This document shows positions 1 to 11,958 of a stretch of 64,000 nucleotides of DNA, one piece after another; the first letter of the stretch is position 1; each line of letters starts with the position of its first letter. The DNA lies in the NCBI RefSeq assembly GCF_003254395.2, contig NC_037648.1:12648330-12712329 (forward strand), in the 5' to 3' direction. The stretch comes from Apis mellifera (lineage: Eukaryota; Arthropoda; Insecta; Hymenoptera; Apidae). The translations under genes and the position numbers were made by a program. The notes beneath the pieces were generated by a model, which was given only the letters and a program-made list of their open reading frames with translations, was not told where the DNA came from and made no database searches.

Positions 1-3000
1 TTTGTAGATATAAGTATATACGAGAAAAATTACGTAGGCGTAAGGTGTAATTAATATTTAGTTACAATAATCGTAATATACGATAATATACGTAAGGATG
101 AATAACCCTTTCGAGAGCATTTGCAAGCTCAACAACGAAACGAGGAGGATAATAATATTTTATTAGAGAACTATAATCCTTTCCCTCAATTGAAACTTGA
201 TGAAAGAAGGAAGATCTTTTTTTATAGATTTTTCCTCGAAGGATTCTCGGATATATCGATCGTGGACAGGTTTTTCTCTTTTTTATTTTTTTCCTTTTAC
301 TTCTCGAGGGGGTTGTTGACGAGAAAGCATAAATGTCGGTTACCAAAACGTGCATTATGAAAATACTATATATACTAGTGAATTTAACTTCTCGACGTAC
401 CTTTGAAACATTCCCTCTTGTTCGAGCTAGAACTTAGGGGATTATTATTATTATTATTATTAATTTTGTGCATTAGGTACGACTAAACACACACTGACGT
501 TAAATAAATAAATACATAATATATATATATATATATTTATATATATTTCGGGATTCTCTATTTTGATCACTGATTTTTCACAGTACAATCACGAACGCTT
601 TTGATGCGCCACGTTGAATTTACTCGAATAAAAGGAAGAGATACAAAGTGTATAAATTTTTCCATCAATATAATACAATATCGCCTAATTGTTGAAAAGA
701 CACGTTGCTCAAACTACGTACTTGCATATATACACACGTACACACGTAAACACAAACGCACTCGTGGTAATTAAGAATTTTTACGAGAAATTTTTCTACG
801 AACGAACGAAAAAAAAAAGAATCTCAAGAATTATTTCGAAAGATACTTTTTTTTCCTCCAGGAAGAGGAATTTTTTCGGATTCAACGTGGTTGCAATTGT
901 ACCTCAACAATGGTCGTGCCTAAAGAAACGAACACGGAAGAAGAAGAAGAAAAAAAGAAAGGAATAATAATAGAAAGAAGTAATAGAAAGAAGGGGTGGG
1001 GGAAAAAGAAAAGGATGATATCGATCGAACGAAACCTGGAATCCTTGCGCGGAAGTAATTTAGACGAGGCTCAGAATCGAATCTCTCCGAGTTCCTTCGA
1101 TTTTCAAACCGAACTATTTTTTACGCGATTTAATATCGACTCACACGATTAACTGTTCAAGTGCCAAGCTTTCCGAAAGTGTCTTCTCACAGGCAGCGCG
1201 AAAGAAGAAGAAAAGAAGATATATGAAAACGATTATTTTTCTCGATATCAAGCTTACTGCAATTTTATTTTTTTTTTTTAGGAAGAAAGAAACTAGAAGC
1301 GTATAATTTTAATTAAAAAATTATCTTTCGTTTCATTATATCTTGAATTCACGCGAGTTGAAGAAAGAAAAGGAGAAAGAAGAAAGATATATTTCAAGGG
1401 AATTGCTCAAATTTTGTTTATGCTGTACCTCGTGAAAAAAAAAAAAAATGGTAGAGATTTCTATAGATACGACGCGTATAACGAGAGTTCACGTATTTTA
1501 ATATAAAGACGATCGTAGATAGATAGATAGATAGATGTTGCATTAGAGGAAAGAAAGAAACAAGTAGTAGTGGAGTCCTTAGAGGAAAACAGATCGATAA
1601 GCGAGAATAGCCGATGAACACAACGACTGTACTTGCGGGTCGCATTTCGAGGAAACGGTTTTCAACGAGCATTATACCGAGAGGGGTTAACCCTGTTAAT
1701 TTAACACAACGATATTACAAACGTTGGTTCGATGTATTGAATGTATTTATGTAATAACTGATGTAAAAGATGTTATTGGCCGACAGATTAAAAGCATGTC
1801 GATTAGGAGAGAAAGATCTCACTTCGTCTCGAATTTTCACCGCCCCGTGCTACTCAAACAAGTTACAATTATTATTCCAATTACTTTGTATTCTTATTTA
1901 ACTACTCTTTCTTTTCTTCTTCATTTAAAGTTTCTTGCATCCTTTAATTTTTAAAGAGGCCTAAAGTTTTGTCCTTGTAATCCAATTTATTTTCCCCACG
2001 AAAAAGAAAAACTTCAAACCTTTTCGAAAGACGAGGTATATAAATATTAATAACCAAGAAAAGTAGAATTTACAATCTCCAAGTCCTTTCTACTGCAACA
2101 GAAAGTGTTTGAATCGTTTGAAACGTTGAATCGTTAGCTTTTTTAACGCTTAATTCGAACGCCCGTTCAGGAATTCGGCAGAAGGAAGAAATTTTCCTCC
2201 TCGCGATGAAACGCCGCACGACGAAATACCCTGGTCTTTAATCGGGCCTCGGAAACGTTTCGTGCCAAGAAACGCATACGTCGAATGCATCTCCAACGGC
2301 GATGGTTCACAATACGTATTGGCGTGAAAACAACGGGCGATATTTTCGTGCGCCGCGATTATCTAAAAATCGTGGGGATCGTCTATGAAGAAGAGGAAGA
2401 AAAAAATTGCGTCGCAAAATTTCTAGAAACGTGTCGAAAATATCTAGGAAGAAGAAAAAGGAGGAGGAAGAGCAGGAGAAGGATGGAGAAAATAATTTTC
2501 TCGATCTTCGACACGTGGACGGAATTAATTAAGTTGAGAATCGAATGGGCGAATACCGAAAATAACGCTCGAGAATTTGCTGAAATATTTATAAAGTAGC
2601 CGCGATGCGTAGTTTCGATACACGATTCGTTACGCGGCAACAAATTTCCGATGCACGCTCGAAACTATTACGCGTTCTCTCCCCCAGCTCAATTGTATCG
2701 ATCGATCGGACCGTCATCAGCCTCGATCGATTAATCACATTCGTTAATTACGTTTATGGATTACCCTGGTTATTGGAAATACGAAACATTTCGCTCGATC
2801 TCAACCCGTTGCTCTCTTTATTCGAAAAAATGTGGAGGAAAGATGGAAGGTTTCTTATCGATCGAAAATTTCTCGTGAAAGGAGAATGAAAGAGAATTTT
2901 GAACGTAGGTGAAAATCTTGATAAATCGAAGCCATATTAACGAAACTAATTATCTTGGGGAATAAGAAAATCAGAAGAGATTGAAAGTTTTTTCTTCGAA

Positions 3001-3400
3001 GAAGACGCCTCTCTCTCGCAATAAGGAAGGAGGGGAGATAAAACGGGGCGAGACCCATTTTGGCGTGGAAAGAGGCGCAGGATTCACGAAATATTATTCG
3101 GATGCCAGCTACGTGAATCAGACAACGCGAGTTGCGTTCGGCTCCATTTTATTTGCGCAACGATATTTCCGCTCTTCTTTTCGTGAAAGACGGCTCGCAC
3201 AATTTTCCTCCTTCACCCCTCTTTCCCACCCTCGAAAATGCTCCTCGTCCGTTTCGAGTTCTTAATTGATCGAACGAAATCGAAGGGTGAAATCGTAAAA
3301 ACGGAGAGAAATTTCCGAAAGATGGAAACTATCCTCGTAACGAGAATAAATGACTCGTTACCCTCGCGATGCGAATCCAAGTTCAATGGTGGAACGAAAG
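1..3400. other. Non-coding DNA, probably intron of (or upstream of) the left-hand gene
   Basis: No open reading frame here looks coding: the candidates are short, low in complexity, rich in Lys/Arg/Phe/Ser from A/T-rich repeats, and lack paired splice sites. The stretch holds an AT dinucleotide run near 516-549, a GATA tetranucleotide run at 1516-1536 and several A-rich tracts. The gene at 6373-8449 clearly lacks its N-terminal part, so this is most simply one of its long introns, with the main body of the gene to the left of the window. That placement is inferred. Confidence 0.5.
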
Positions 3401-4009
3401 CGGGCAACACACAGCTGTTGTCCCTCGCCGCCTCGCCGGATCAACATCCGGCCGAGTGAACGGGGGCTCCTCACTAAAAATACCGATCAATAACTGATCC
3501 GGCCCGATAGAGGAAGATGGGGAAAGAGGAAGAAGAGAGTGGAGGAGAGCGGAAAAAGAGCGGAGACGGGATCCGGATCGACTCCGAAATAAAAGCGAGC
3601 GGGGACCGGCGACAGGGCGTCATAAATCAAGCAGCGCCGGTTCGACAAGGTTCTGGGCGGCTCGATCGCCTCGCCGTGAGCGTCGCGACGCGTAATGCTC
3701 GGCCCGTAATGCTATTTCAACGTGAAAAATAGTGGGGCGTCTCTCTATTTCGGTCGGCCGAGCCAGGGCCGTTTAGTCTACGGCCTGGCTTCCACGCCAG
3801 GAGGCCGCTGTCGTCCGAAATTTTTCCACTTTTCATCGAAAATTCGGAATATCCGCGGAACAGGAGGGGAGGAGGGTGGGCGCGTCGCGAGGGCAAACAC
3901 GTTTTGGAAGATTTTCGAAGGAAGATTGAGAAGAGTGGAGAAAATTGAGGGGCGTGAAAGTCGTTTTGGAGAAAAGTTTGGATAGGGGTGGATTGGATCT
4001 CGAGGGGAG
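3400..4009 (+). promoter_or_regulatory. GC-rich candidate alternative promoter and 5' leader with hairpins
   Basis: Base composition rises sharply above the AT-rich surroundings and CpG is frequent, as at many insect promoters and first exons. Two strong self-complementary elements are visible. A perfect 7-bp stem with a four-base loop spans 3435-3452 (GCCGGAT / ATCCGGC). A 9-bp stem with a 3-nt bulge spans 3781-3807. A stop codon at 3983 lies in frame with the ATG at 4010 and no polypyrimidine tract precedes that ATG, so the block fits a leader better than an intron end. Transcription from here is inferred. Confidence 0.35.
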
Positions 4010-4117
4010 ATGTTCTGGTCGGAGACCACGGACGAGGAGGAGGAGGCGCTGTTGTGCAGCCCGGCTCTCATGGCGAGGAGAGCCTCGGAGTCATGGATCG
4101 TCGCGCCTCCTGTGGAG
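4010..4117 (+). CDS. Candidate alternative first coding exon (36 codons) of the tail-anchored, junctophilin-like gene
   Basis: The reading frame opens at an ATG with G at -3 (MFWSETTDEEEEALL...) and ends ...SESWIVAPPVE at a good donor, GAG|gtatga, at 4118. The exon ends in phase 0, exactly the phase needed for the exon starting at 6373. The peptide begins acidic (TTDEEEE) and then carries an Arg/Ser patch (MARRASES) that could be phosphorylated. It contains no recognisable domain. An in-frame stop at 3983 and the lack of a convincing acceptor upstream argue for a start exon rather than an internal one. Spliced to the two downstream exons it gives a 134-residue protein. The alternatives are an internal exon with a poor acceptor between 3985 and 4010, or a chance ORF. 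Confidence 0.4.
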
Positions 4118-6372
4118 GTATGAATCAGAAACGAGTTTCAAAATTCTGCTTCGATATCACGTTGAAATTCACGTTCAGGAAATGACTATTCGACTCGATT
4201 TTCCTTTTTCGCCTTAGATTTTCATTTGTTTTGCAAATTCGGGGGTTGAATTCATTGGTTGGATTCGGGTCAAAATTCTATTATCGGTGCCCTTGAAATT
4301 CCTTGGCCGGAACTGTATTAGAATTCGAGTCGATTTTCGAGCTTCTATTTATCCATTTATTTTCCCGTAAATCGGATTTGGGGTTGAATTTATATTTGAC
4401 TTCGGATCTATATCATAATTTAATGAAAAAATTCGATATTTCGTGTAATAATCGTGATAATAGTACAAAAGATTTTATTTCATCACGCATATCTTTTAAT
4501 CTCTTCTAAAACACGAGAAAAATTGAAGAAAGAAAGGAAGAAGAAATCAGAAGATCGATGATTTTAAATTTCTCCCGTTTGAAAAATACAATATTTCGTA
4601 TAATAATCGTAATATTAATACAAAAGATTTTATTTCATCACGCATATCTTTTAATCTCTCCTAAAACACGAGAAAAATTGAAGAAGAAAGAAAGGAAGAA
4701 GAAATCAGAAGATCGAGAAGTGATTTTAAATTTCTCCCGTTTGAAAAATACAATATTTCGTATAATAATCGTAATATTAATACAAAAGATTTTATTTCAT
4801 CACGCGTATCTTTTAATCTCTTCAAAAACACGAGAAAAATTGAAGAAGAAAGAAAGGAAGAAGAAATCAGAAGATCGAGAAGTGATTTTAAATTTCTCCC
4901 GTTTGAAAAACCGACTCGGTTGTTTTTATTACATCCAGCAGTAAATAGATAAAAAAAAAAGAGAGAAAGAGAGAGAGAAACGATTATCCACGAAGATTGC
5001 CACGGTGCAAATCGTTCGATGAGCCGAGCTCGATATCGAGCGAAAGACGAGAAAGGGGAATCGCGAGAATACGTATCGTCGGGAATAAAAGGAGAGAGAG
5101 AGAGAGAGAGAGCTTCTCTCCTCGAGAATATCGCGCGACATTATCGGTGCACTTTACCGTGCTGTATATTGTTCGAGCGGAATTTCGATGAACCGTAACC
5201 GAAGATACACGAGCGAAACAAGAAACGAATTATTGCGATTGAGATTAATTAAACGGTGGCGAAGAACGTTACCCATCCGTGAATGCCGCCGATCTAATTT
5301 TATACTCGTGGAAAATTTAACTTTTCGATACTCGATGATTTTGTAAATAAATTTGTTCGAGCTGAAATTTTAAATCTAATCAAAGAGAGAGAAAGAGAGA
5401 AAGAGTTTCAACTTGTAAATAAACTTGTTAATTCTTAACATCTGTTGCGTCGGATGGATGATACGCAAGGGAATGATAAGGGATTGAAAAATATTTCGAA
5501 ATTAACTACGTTGCTATAATTAATCGATAAAAAAAAAAGAAAAAGAGAGAGAGAGGGGAAAAAAGAGAAGAAAAATTGGATCGATAATGTTCGCCTCTCC
5601 GTTATCGGTTGCCGTTACGAGCCGAGGATAAAAATTGGTGTCGAAGGTCGGCCGCGTCGCGTTAACCGAGGAAGATTAGAGAATTCCTGGCCTTTGCATC
5701 ATTATATTACGTACGATTACGAGTATTTCCACGTTTTGGAACTGGTCCAAGGATTCCTCGCCATCCTGTTTTCTCTCCGTCTTTCTACAAAACGTGTAAC
5801 TAATGAACACGTAAACGTCCCCGGCCGAGGGAGCTCGACACCTCTCGCCAAAACAAATTGGCCGGCCATTTTCCTTCGAAACGGCCTTCAAAACGTTCCT
5901 ACTAAACCTTAACCTTAACCAATTAGATCGTCCAGCCCCAAACGATGAATAATCGTCCCTCCCTTAAAAGTTTTTATTCTCTCAACGATAGATAACACCT
6001 TGGAGCATCATTGGCTCATAGATCGATTGTATCGGATACTTTTGCACACAGGATGGACGGTGCGAAGAAGGGTGCACGGTTCTGCAAGATTAAAGGGATT
6101 AAAGAAGACATCGAATCGTAGATGAAAAGAAAAGAATGTAAACCAATCGTATATAATCGAAAATGAGATCTTCGATTGCCGAATTCCTGACGAAATAATT
6201 CTTGTATTCTTAGATTGTAATTAAGGCAATTTTTTTTTTTCAACAAAGAGCCTATCATCGGCCTCTCCCTCCCCCCACGTGCATATAGGAATAAGGCTTT
6301 TGACACGATCGATCGACTCTCAACAGCCACCTCTCTCTCTTTGTTTCCCCTTTGTTTCTTTTCTTCGTGCAG
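4118..6372. other. Intron with a tandem repeat
   Basis: This lies between the donor at 4118 and the acceptor at 6371-6372 (ttcgtgcag). Apart from the tandem array at 4430-4905 it contains GA-rich and A-rich tracts (4955-5000, 5094-5112, 5390-5406, 5530-5572) and no supported gene. A short reiterated CCTTAA motif near 5907-5920 only superficially resembles insect telomeric repeat and is too short to be one. Confidence 0.5.
4430..4905. repeat. Tandem repeat, about 3 copies of 155-162 bp
   Basis: The word gattttatttcatcacgc recurs at about 4471, 4626 and 4788. The flanking text, including cacgagaaaaattgaag and tttaaatttctcccgtttg, is copied in the same order. The unit lengths are therefore about 155 and 162 bp, with a few indels and substitutions between copies. 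A long ORF through the array (4558-4944) only reflects the repetition, since the unit lacks stops in one frame, and is not a gene. Confidence 0.9.
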
Positions 6373-6582
6373 GCGATGCCCGCGGCGGCAGTTTCCCTTC
6401 AACGAAAGAAATCACTGCCGGATGTGGCTCAACCTATACAGTTGACGGCCACGGCACCGCTATCCAGGGAGGAAGTCAGCGTCCTGAGCAGCATGAGGAG
6501 GGAGGAGATCCGCAGGCAGATCGACGAGAGCGAAAGACTCAGGGCCAATCCCCTGTTGTACTTGGTCAGTCCTCAAGTTAAA
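6373..6582 (+). CDS. Internal coding exon (70 codons), probable junctophilin C-terminal region
   Basis: The acceptor is tcttcgtgcag|GCG and the donor AAA|gtgagt at 6583; both ends are phase 0. The peptide begins AMPAAAVSLQRKKSLPDV, continues through a short linker, and then forms a charged, predicted helical stretch (REEVSVLSSMRREEIRRQID, then ESERLRANPLLYLVSPQVK). Helix-forming, Arg/Glu-rich sequence directly before a C-terminal anchor is consistent with the juxtamembrane segment of a tail-anchored ER/SR protein. GC content and codon bias contrast clearly with both flanking introns. The acceptor, donor and matching phase with the last exon make the exon itself secure. The family name rests mainly on the next exon. 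Confidence 0.88.
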
Positions 6583-8362
6583 GTGAGTATTGATTGAATT
6601 TCAGAAATCCTTTCTAAAAATCTATCTCTATGAGAAGAAGAAGAAAAATATACGATCCAATTTTAATAATAATCGAGATGGAAACGTTATTATTGCGTCG
6701 TTGTATTTTTTTCTCAGATGCTCGTTATCGATTTCTCCGTGTCCTCGACACAGATAAATTCTGATTCGCAATTTCTTCTTTTTGAACGAGTTGAAAAATT
6801 GATAAAATTGTTACAGCGTATATATATATATATATAAATATATATCGATATGAATCATGAATGACCTGGTATAGGCTATTTGCGTCGTTTTTTTTTCGAG
6901 GGTTAATCAACGGGTTAATCAAACGATCCATTCTTCTTAATGCAACGCATAAAATTACTATTGAATGCAAATACTCCACTTAGATATACGTTACACATCG
7001 TATAAATATTAAATCACATTACGTGTATTTAATATTATCATTTTATATATACATATAATATTTTTCTAAATAACGCGTCGAATTTAATCAAAATTAAGAT
7101 CTGTTTCTTCGAATCTTATCTTCGGAAGAAATTTGCACGTGAAAAATGGAAATTTCGGAATGGAAGTGATAAGAGGATCGAAAAGATCGGTGCATTGCGT
7201 AGATTTTACGTTGCCTAACGTGAAGAACATATATAAATTGTAATGTACACGTAGAATAACCTTGAAGGGAATAAAGGAAGGGGAGGGGAGACAACCTCAT
7301 GCTCGAATTAACGACGCAAAAACGCTTCTTATCGGATGATTGCAAGAGTAGGTCGCACTATTGATACGCAATTATGAATGTTTAATCGTTTCGAATATCC
7401 CACTTCCGTGACATCTTTTGAAATTGGAATTGTCTCACGGTCACTTATTATTCATATTTATATGTCGTCTTTATATACGCGTCTCTTTGAAATGCGCGCT
7501 GCACGTTTATCATCGATGATTTTTTTTCTTTATTCCTTCGATATCGTCAATCGAAAAAATGATACAAAAGAAAAAGGAATACAAGGATACAGGAATAAGA
7601 ATATATATACAATATTTTTTCCGTGCCGATAATTCAATAAGTGCAAATTTATGTTATTTTTTCCGATATGCATAAGAATTTCAAAATAGACAGAGTATTT
7701 CAAAGTTGTTGCTCCTTTTTTTTCTATTGCTAATAAATTTATTTCCCAACAGATATCAATTCGAAAATAGGTGGAAATATTTTTTGATCGTAAAATAATA
7801 TATGCACATATTATTCCGGTTTCATAAATCATTGGCTCCAATCTTTCTCAGATTAGGTTGTTTGCACTTGTTAATTATAAACATTATACGGTTTCAATAT
7901 ATTTTAACCGGTTATGAAATCAAACTGTTATTGCACACATATTTGCATACACGGGCAGTAAATCCTCGATTGCTTTACATCATTCCCGTTTCGAATAACA
8001 TTATCGTGCGACGTAAATTTTGTTGTGAATTTTCTTGAAACTTTCGTCCGGGAAAAGTTGCGCAACGTTGCGTATTATACGTGTACTCGCCATTTAAGCG
8101 AAACATTTCACTTTATTCGAACAATTATCGAGGCGGGACGAGGGAATAAAGGATTTCAATTTTATTTATATTATTATTTTCGCAAACGGTTAAAATTTAA
8201 GAAAAATGGATCTCCAGCCTTTTCTTTTTTTTCATTAATATTATAATCGATACACTGATCTTCTCTCCTTTCCTAAAATCGATTCTTTCAATCGTTAAAA
8301 CTTGTATACATAAAGAACAATTGCAAAAAACTGGTTTCTAATTCCAAACGAAAAATTTGCAG
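6583..8362. other. Intron before the terminal exon of the left-hand gene
   Basis: This is a 1.78-kb, AT-rich intron with donor gtgagtat and acceptor aaaatttgcag. It contains a short AT dinucleotide run near 6819-6845 and no coding-like sequence on either strand. Confidence 0.8.
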
Positions 8363-8449
8363 GACTGGTTCTTCCGGCAGCAGCTCGTGATGCTGGTGCT
8401 GTTCATCAACATATCCTTAGCCCTGATGTTCTTCAAACTGCTGACGTAG
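8363..8449 (+). CDS. Terminal coding exon: C-terminal transmembrane tail anchor, probable junctophilin
   Basis: This is a 28-codon exon plus a TAG stop, beginning DWFFRQQ and continuing with about 20 uninterrupted hydrophobic residues (LVMLVLFINISLA then LMFFKLLT-stop). A single membrane span ending two to three residues before the C-terminus is a tail anchor, placing the protein on the ER/SR with its bulk in the cytosol. The ...NISLALMFFKLLT ending resembles the ...NIGLAI-type C-terminus I know from animal junctophilins, which bridge ER/SR and plasma membrane with N-terminal MORN repeats. The MORN repeats would be outside the window, so they cannot be checked here. Alternatives are another tail-anchored ER or mitochondrial protein. 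The tail anchor itself is certain from sequence; the junctophilin name is inference. Confidence 0.85.
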   Translation, partial: DWFFRQQLVMLVLFINISLALMFFKLLT

Positions 8450-8474
8450 CAGCCAGCCGACGATTGGGTTCACG

Positions 8475-8526
8475 GGCTCGTGGTGGACGTGACCTGAGGC
8501 CCGGCCGCGTCACGACTCCCCGAGCC
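8475..8526 (+). other. Nested hairpin just after the stop codon
   Basis: An outer 6-bp stem (GGCTCG at 8475-8480 with CGAGCC at 8521-8526) encloses an inner 6-bp stem (CGTGAC at 8488-8493 with GTCACG at 8509-8514). It sits 25 nt past the stop codon, in a GC-rich patch of otherwise AT-rich sequence. It could be an RNA element in the 3' UTR, but this rests only on complementarity. Confidence 0.4.
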
Positions 8527-8565
8527 GTCACCGAATACCAGGATTTCAAACGATTTATTAAAAAG

Positions 8566-8612
8566 AGAGGCCGCCGCGATCGAGTGGCCTCTGGATAAAA
8601 ATCACGAATAAA
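8566..8612 (+). promoter_or_regulatory. Proximal polyadenylation signal preceded by a 7-bp hairpin
   Basis: AGAGGCC (8566-8572) pairs perfectly with GGCCTCT (8586-8592), and AATAAA follows at 8607-8612. A strong stem immediately upstream of AATAAA is compatible with a proximal cleavage site giving a 3' UTR of about 170-190 nt. Use of this site is not shown by sequence alone. Confidence 0.4.
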
Positions 8613-11610
8613 AAAAACCGTTGAAAACGGCTTTCGAGCGATCCAACTCCGTTCCACGGTGGCAAGGTTGGATGAGAGAGAGAGAATCGAATTTGGAGAA
8701 GTTGAGGAAGAACGTTTTTTTTTTCTTCTCTCGAGAATCTTCGCGTTGAACGATTCGAATGAAGAGGATCGGACGATACAGGGACGAGTGTTTATTATTC
8801 TCCGCGGATATTCAATATACGATTTTTGGATTTTACATTTCCGACTCGCGAAAGGGAGGAAAATTTAGAGTTTAGAGGATGAGAAGCGTAAGCGACGAAG
8901 GGGAGAGGAAGGCTCGTTGTTTCTCAGACGGGGTATCAAAGTCGCCTAGGTACCCTGGCGCCTGTATCATACATATTTTTACACCGAATATTTTAATAAT
9001 AATAATATTAATATTTGTAAGGGATGGCCGTTTCCCGAAGAGGAAACAGGTCCGTGCCCTGAAAGAAGGAACACGGTGCGCACACACGAATCTCTCTACA
9101 CTTTTCCCGTTCTTTCTCGGCGATCGGCTCGAGCGCGGACACCTGAACGACTTTTATACAAAACGAGAATCTATATATATACATATATAGCAGCTAGATT
9201 AACAAACCATTATTTTGTCCGGAATGGTGGTTTCTCGAAAATGGTGGCCGAGGATATTTTTCAAACTCGATTATTTTGCCGCTCGGTCGAGAAATTATCG
9301 ACCGAGATAGATTCGTAGATGCGAGAAAAAAAGGAAAGATGCGATGGAATGGATTTAGGATTTCTATATATACAATTGTTACGATTTCTACGAATTTGAT
9401 AAAGGGCGAATGGCGAATTTGTTGAATGGCGTTGTTGTTAACGCACAACGTGTGTTTAAAAAAAAGAAAAAAAGAAAACCTCATGTCTCTTATTATCGAC
9501 TGTGTCGTCGACGCGTAAATCGTATGGATGTTGTGCGATATAATCGTAGCTCGTAATCGTGTGTGAAATATACCGCTTCGCGCGCGAAGCAATTATATAT
9601 TTTACTGTGTAAGCCTTCCGCGTGAAATTGTAAATAAGACACGGTTTCCTCCAGATTTTTATATACACGTTTTGGAGTGCGCGTTTGTCGAAAATCGTTG
9701 GTCGTAAACCAACGTATTTGTTACTCGATACACCGCGGAATTGTGATGATGAGGGGGGGAAAAAATAAAGAGAGAAAAAAATATATATATACATATATCA
9801 ACTTTGTATCGCGACAACGGATATATTTCTTACGAAACGTTGTTTAAACGACGTTATAGGATAATTAGGGTGTCGTTTAAGAGGGAGAAGGAAAGAGTGT
9901 TACTCTCGTTTATCGCGAGACGCTTGATAAATCATAAAATTTATTTATCAACTTGGATGGAGAGAAACTTTTTCGATAATTCGATCTCTTTCCACGGTTC
10001 AAAAGTTACACGCCGTATATATACACCACGTTAATATATACATGCATACTAATATACGTAATTGTCTCGAATCGCGCGATATTTCGCGATTAATGCATAA
10101 TTCATCGATCAAGAGACGTTTGTATATCGTCGATATATAATCGCGCCAATTTGGTCGTTGGACAAAATACGAAATTTTTACAAAGAAAGATTGTTTGTAT
10201 ACATTTTTGCGCTTCTGGGATCCTCTTTGATAAAACGAAACAAAAGAGAGAAAAAAAAAGATAAAATTGTCTTTAACGCGACGTAATAATAATTAATAAT
10301 AATAATCGAGTACGTTGATATTTTTCACGGTGACGATGACACGCCAACGTCGATCATTTACAAATCTCGAGGATCGTATCTACCCTGCGCTCGAGCGATC
10401 GCGTTTTTTCTAGCCTCGGGCAACGTAGCTTGTACATCTAGATGAATTTGTAAATAAATAAAAAGAAAAAAGAGGAAGAAGGAAAGAGCATTGTATAGAT
10501 ATATATATCGTCGGTTGAATGAAAACAGTCTAGAAGAGAGAAAAAGAAAAAAAATCCTCTTGACCCCCTTCGATGCGTTGCAGTCAGGAAAGGGCGATCG
10601 ACACACACACACGCCGTTTCGAAGAGCTATTTTTCCAAAGAAGAAAAAAGACTCGATATTTTCATCCTACTATTAATACATACACGTGTATATTTTCCTC
10701 TTTGTACCTACTACACGCTGGCACTCTCATCTCGAGATAACTTACTTGGCGCGCAGACGATTAGGAAGAAAAAAGAGAAAAAAAAAAGAAACGCCCGCGT
10801 TTCGAAATTTTTGTGCGAAAGATTTACTTACTTTATACATCGATGCCCGTCTTGCGCCACCTTTTGTCCCGTCTCCAACGAAAATTCGAAAATTGTTGTT
10901 CATGAAAGAATTGTTAGAAAAAGGATTTTGGAGACGAGAATAGAGGGTGGCGGGGGAGTATCTTAGAAACGGAAATTTAAATGGAATTATTTATACGAAT
11001 TATGAACGGATCGAACGTGTTTTTTTTGTTACGAAGATCGTTCGTATAAATAAATAAAATTGTATTTGTAACGGTTGATTTGTGCTCGCCGTCGCGAAAA
11101 TATATATTGTATATATATATATAGTACAACTATATTCTTATATATATATATATATGTATGTATATATATATATATATGAATTAGTACCGCAGAGAACAGC
11201 TCTAAAATTTGATAAACGAATTTTTAGAGAGAGAGAGAGAGAGAGAGAGAATGAGAGAGAATGCGTGTGAGTGAGAAAATGAACGTGAAGAATTTAGAAG
11301 AGAATTGAGAAGAGACGAGGATAATCTGTAGAAGAGGCGAGAACCTAACCTCTAACCGCGCGTTAATCATTTTAATCATTCTACGCCGCGAGAATCATAT
11401 CACGAATCAAAGGCAAAAGCAGCAAAACATTTCTAATAATGATCGAATAGGGATTAGTATGTATGTATCATTCTGGGAAATCGAAAAGCGGATATTGATT
11501 TTTGATTGCCACGCGAGAAGAGGGAATCTACGAAAACGACCATGTATTGTATATTTTACTTGTTATCTCTTGACTATTATCGACACAGTTTAGCATATCT
11601 CGTTATTATT

Positions 11611-11618
11611 GTATATTA

Positions 11619-11649
<31 letters not shown>

Positions 11650-11670
11650 CGCTATTATTAATTGTCATTA

Positions 11671-11725
<55 letters not shown>
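11611..11725. repeat. TTA/ATT trinucleotide microsatellite
   Basis: More than 100 bp of nearly pure ATT units, broken by a few single-base interruptions (for example cgc and tgtca near 11650-11668). It lies in the presumed 3' UTR or just downstream of it. Confidence 0.9.
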
Positions 11726-11726
<1 letters not shown>

Positions 11727-11958
11727 TATTATCGCCATCATGATCACCATCCTACGGAAAACTGCATTAAAATGATTAGAAACGAGCCACGGACGTGAGA
11801 GGAATTTTGGTACCTTACGCGATGTTTAAAAAAAAAGAAAAAAAAAAAGAAAAAAGAAAAAGAAAGGAATATTAATTAATAAATAAAAAAAAAAAAGGAG
11901 AAAAAGCAACAACTCAAGGGCCCACTGTCATTGTTGATTTGCGAGAAAGCAGTGATTC

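Noticed and set aside
4558..4944. 128-codon ORF with an internally repeated sequence
   Set aside because: It is produced by the 155-162 bp tandem repeat having a stop-free frame; no splice context or homology.
5900..5925. Reiterated CCTTAA resembling insect telomeric TTAGG repeat
   Set aside because: Only about three imperfect units, with CCTTAA rather than CCTAA; inside a gene region.
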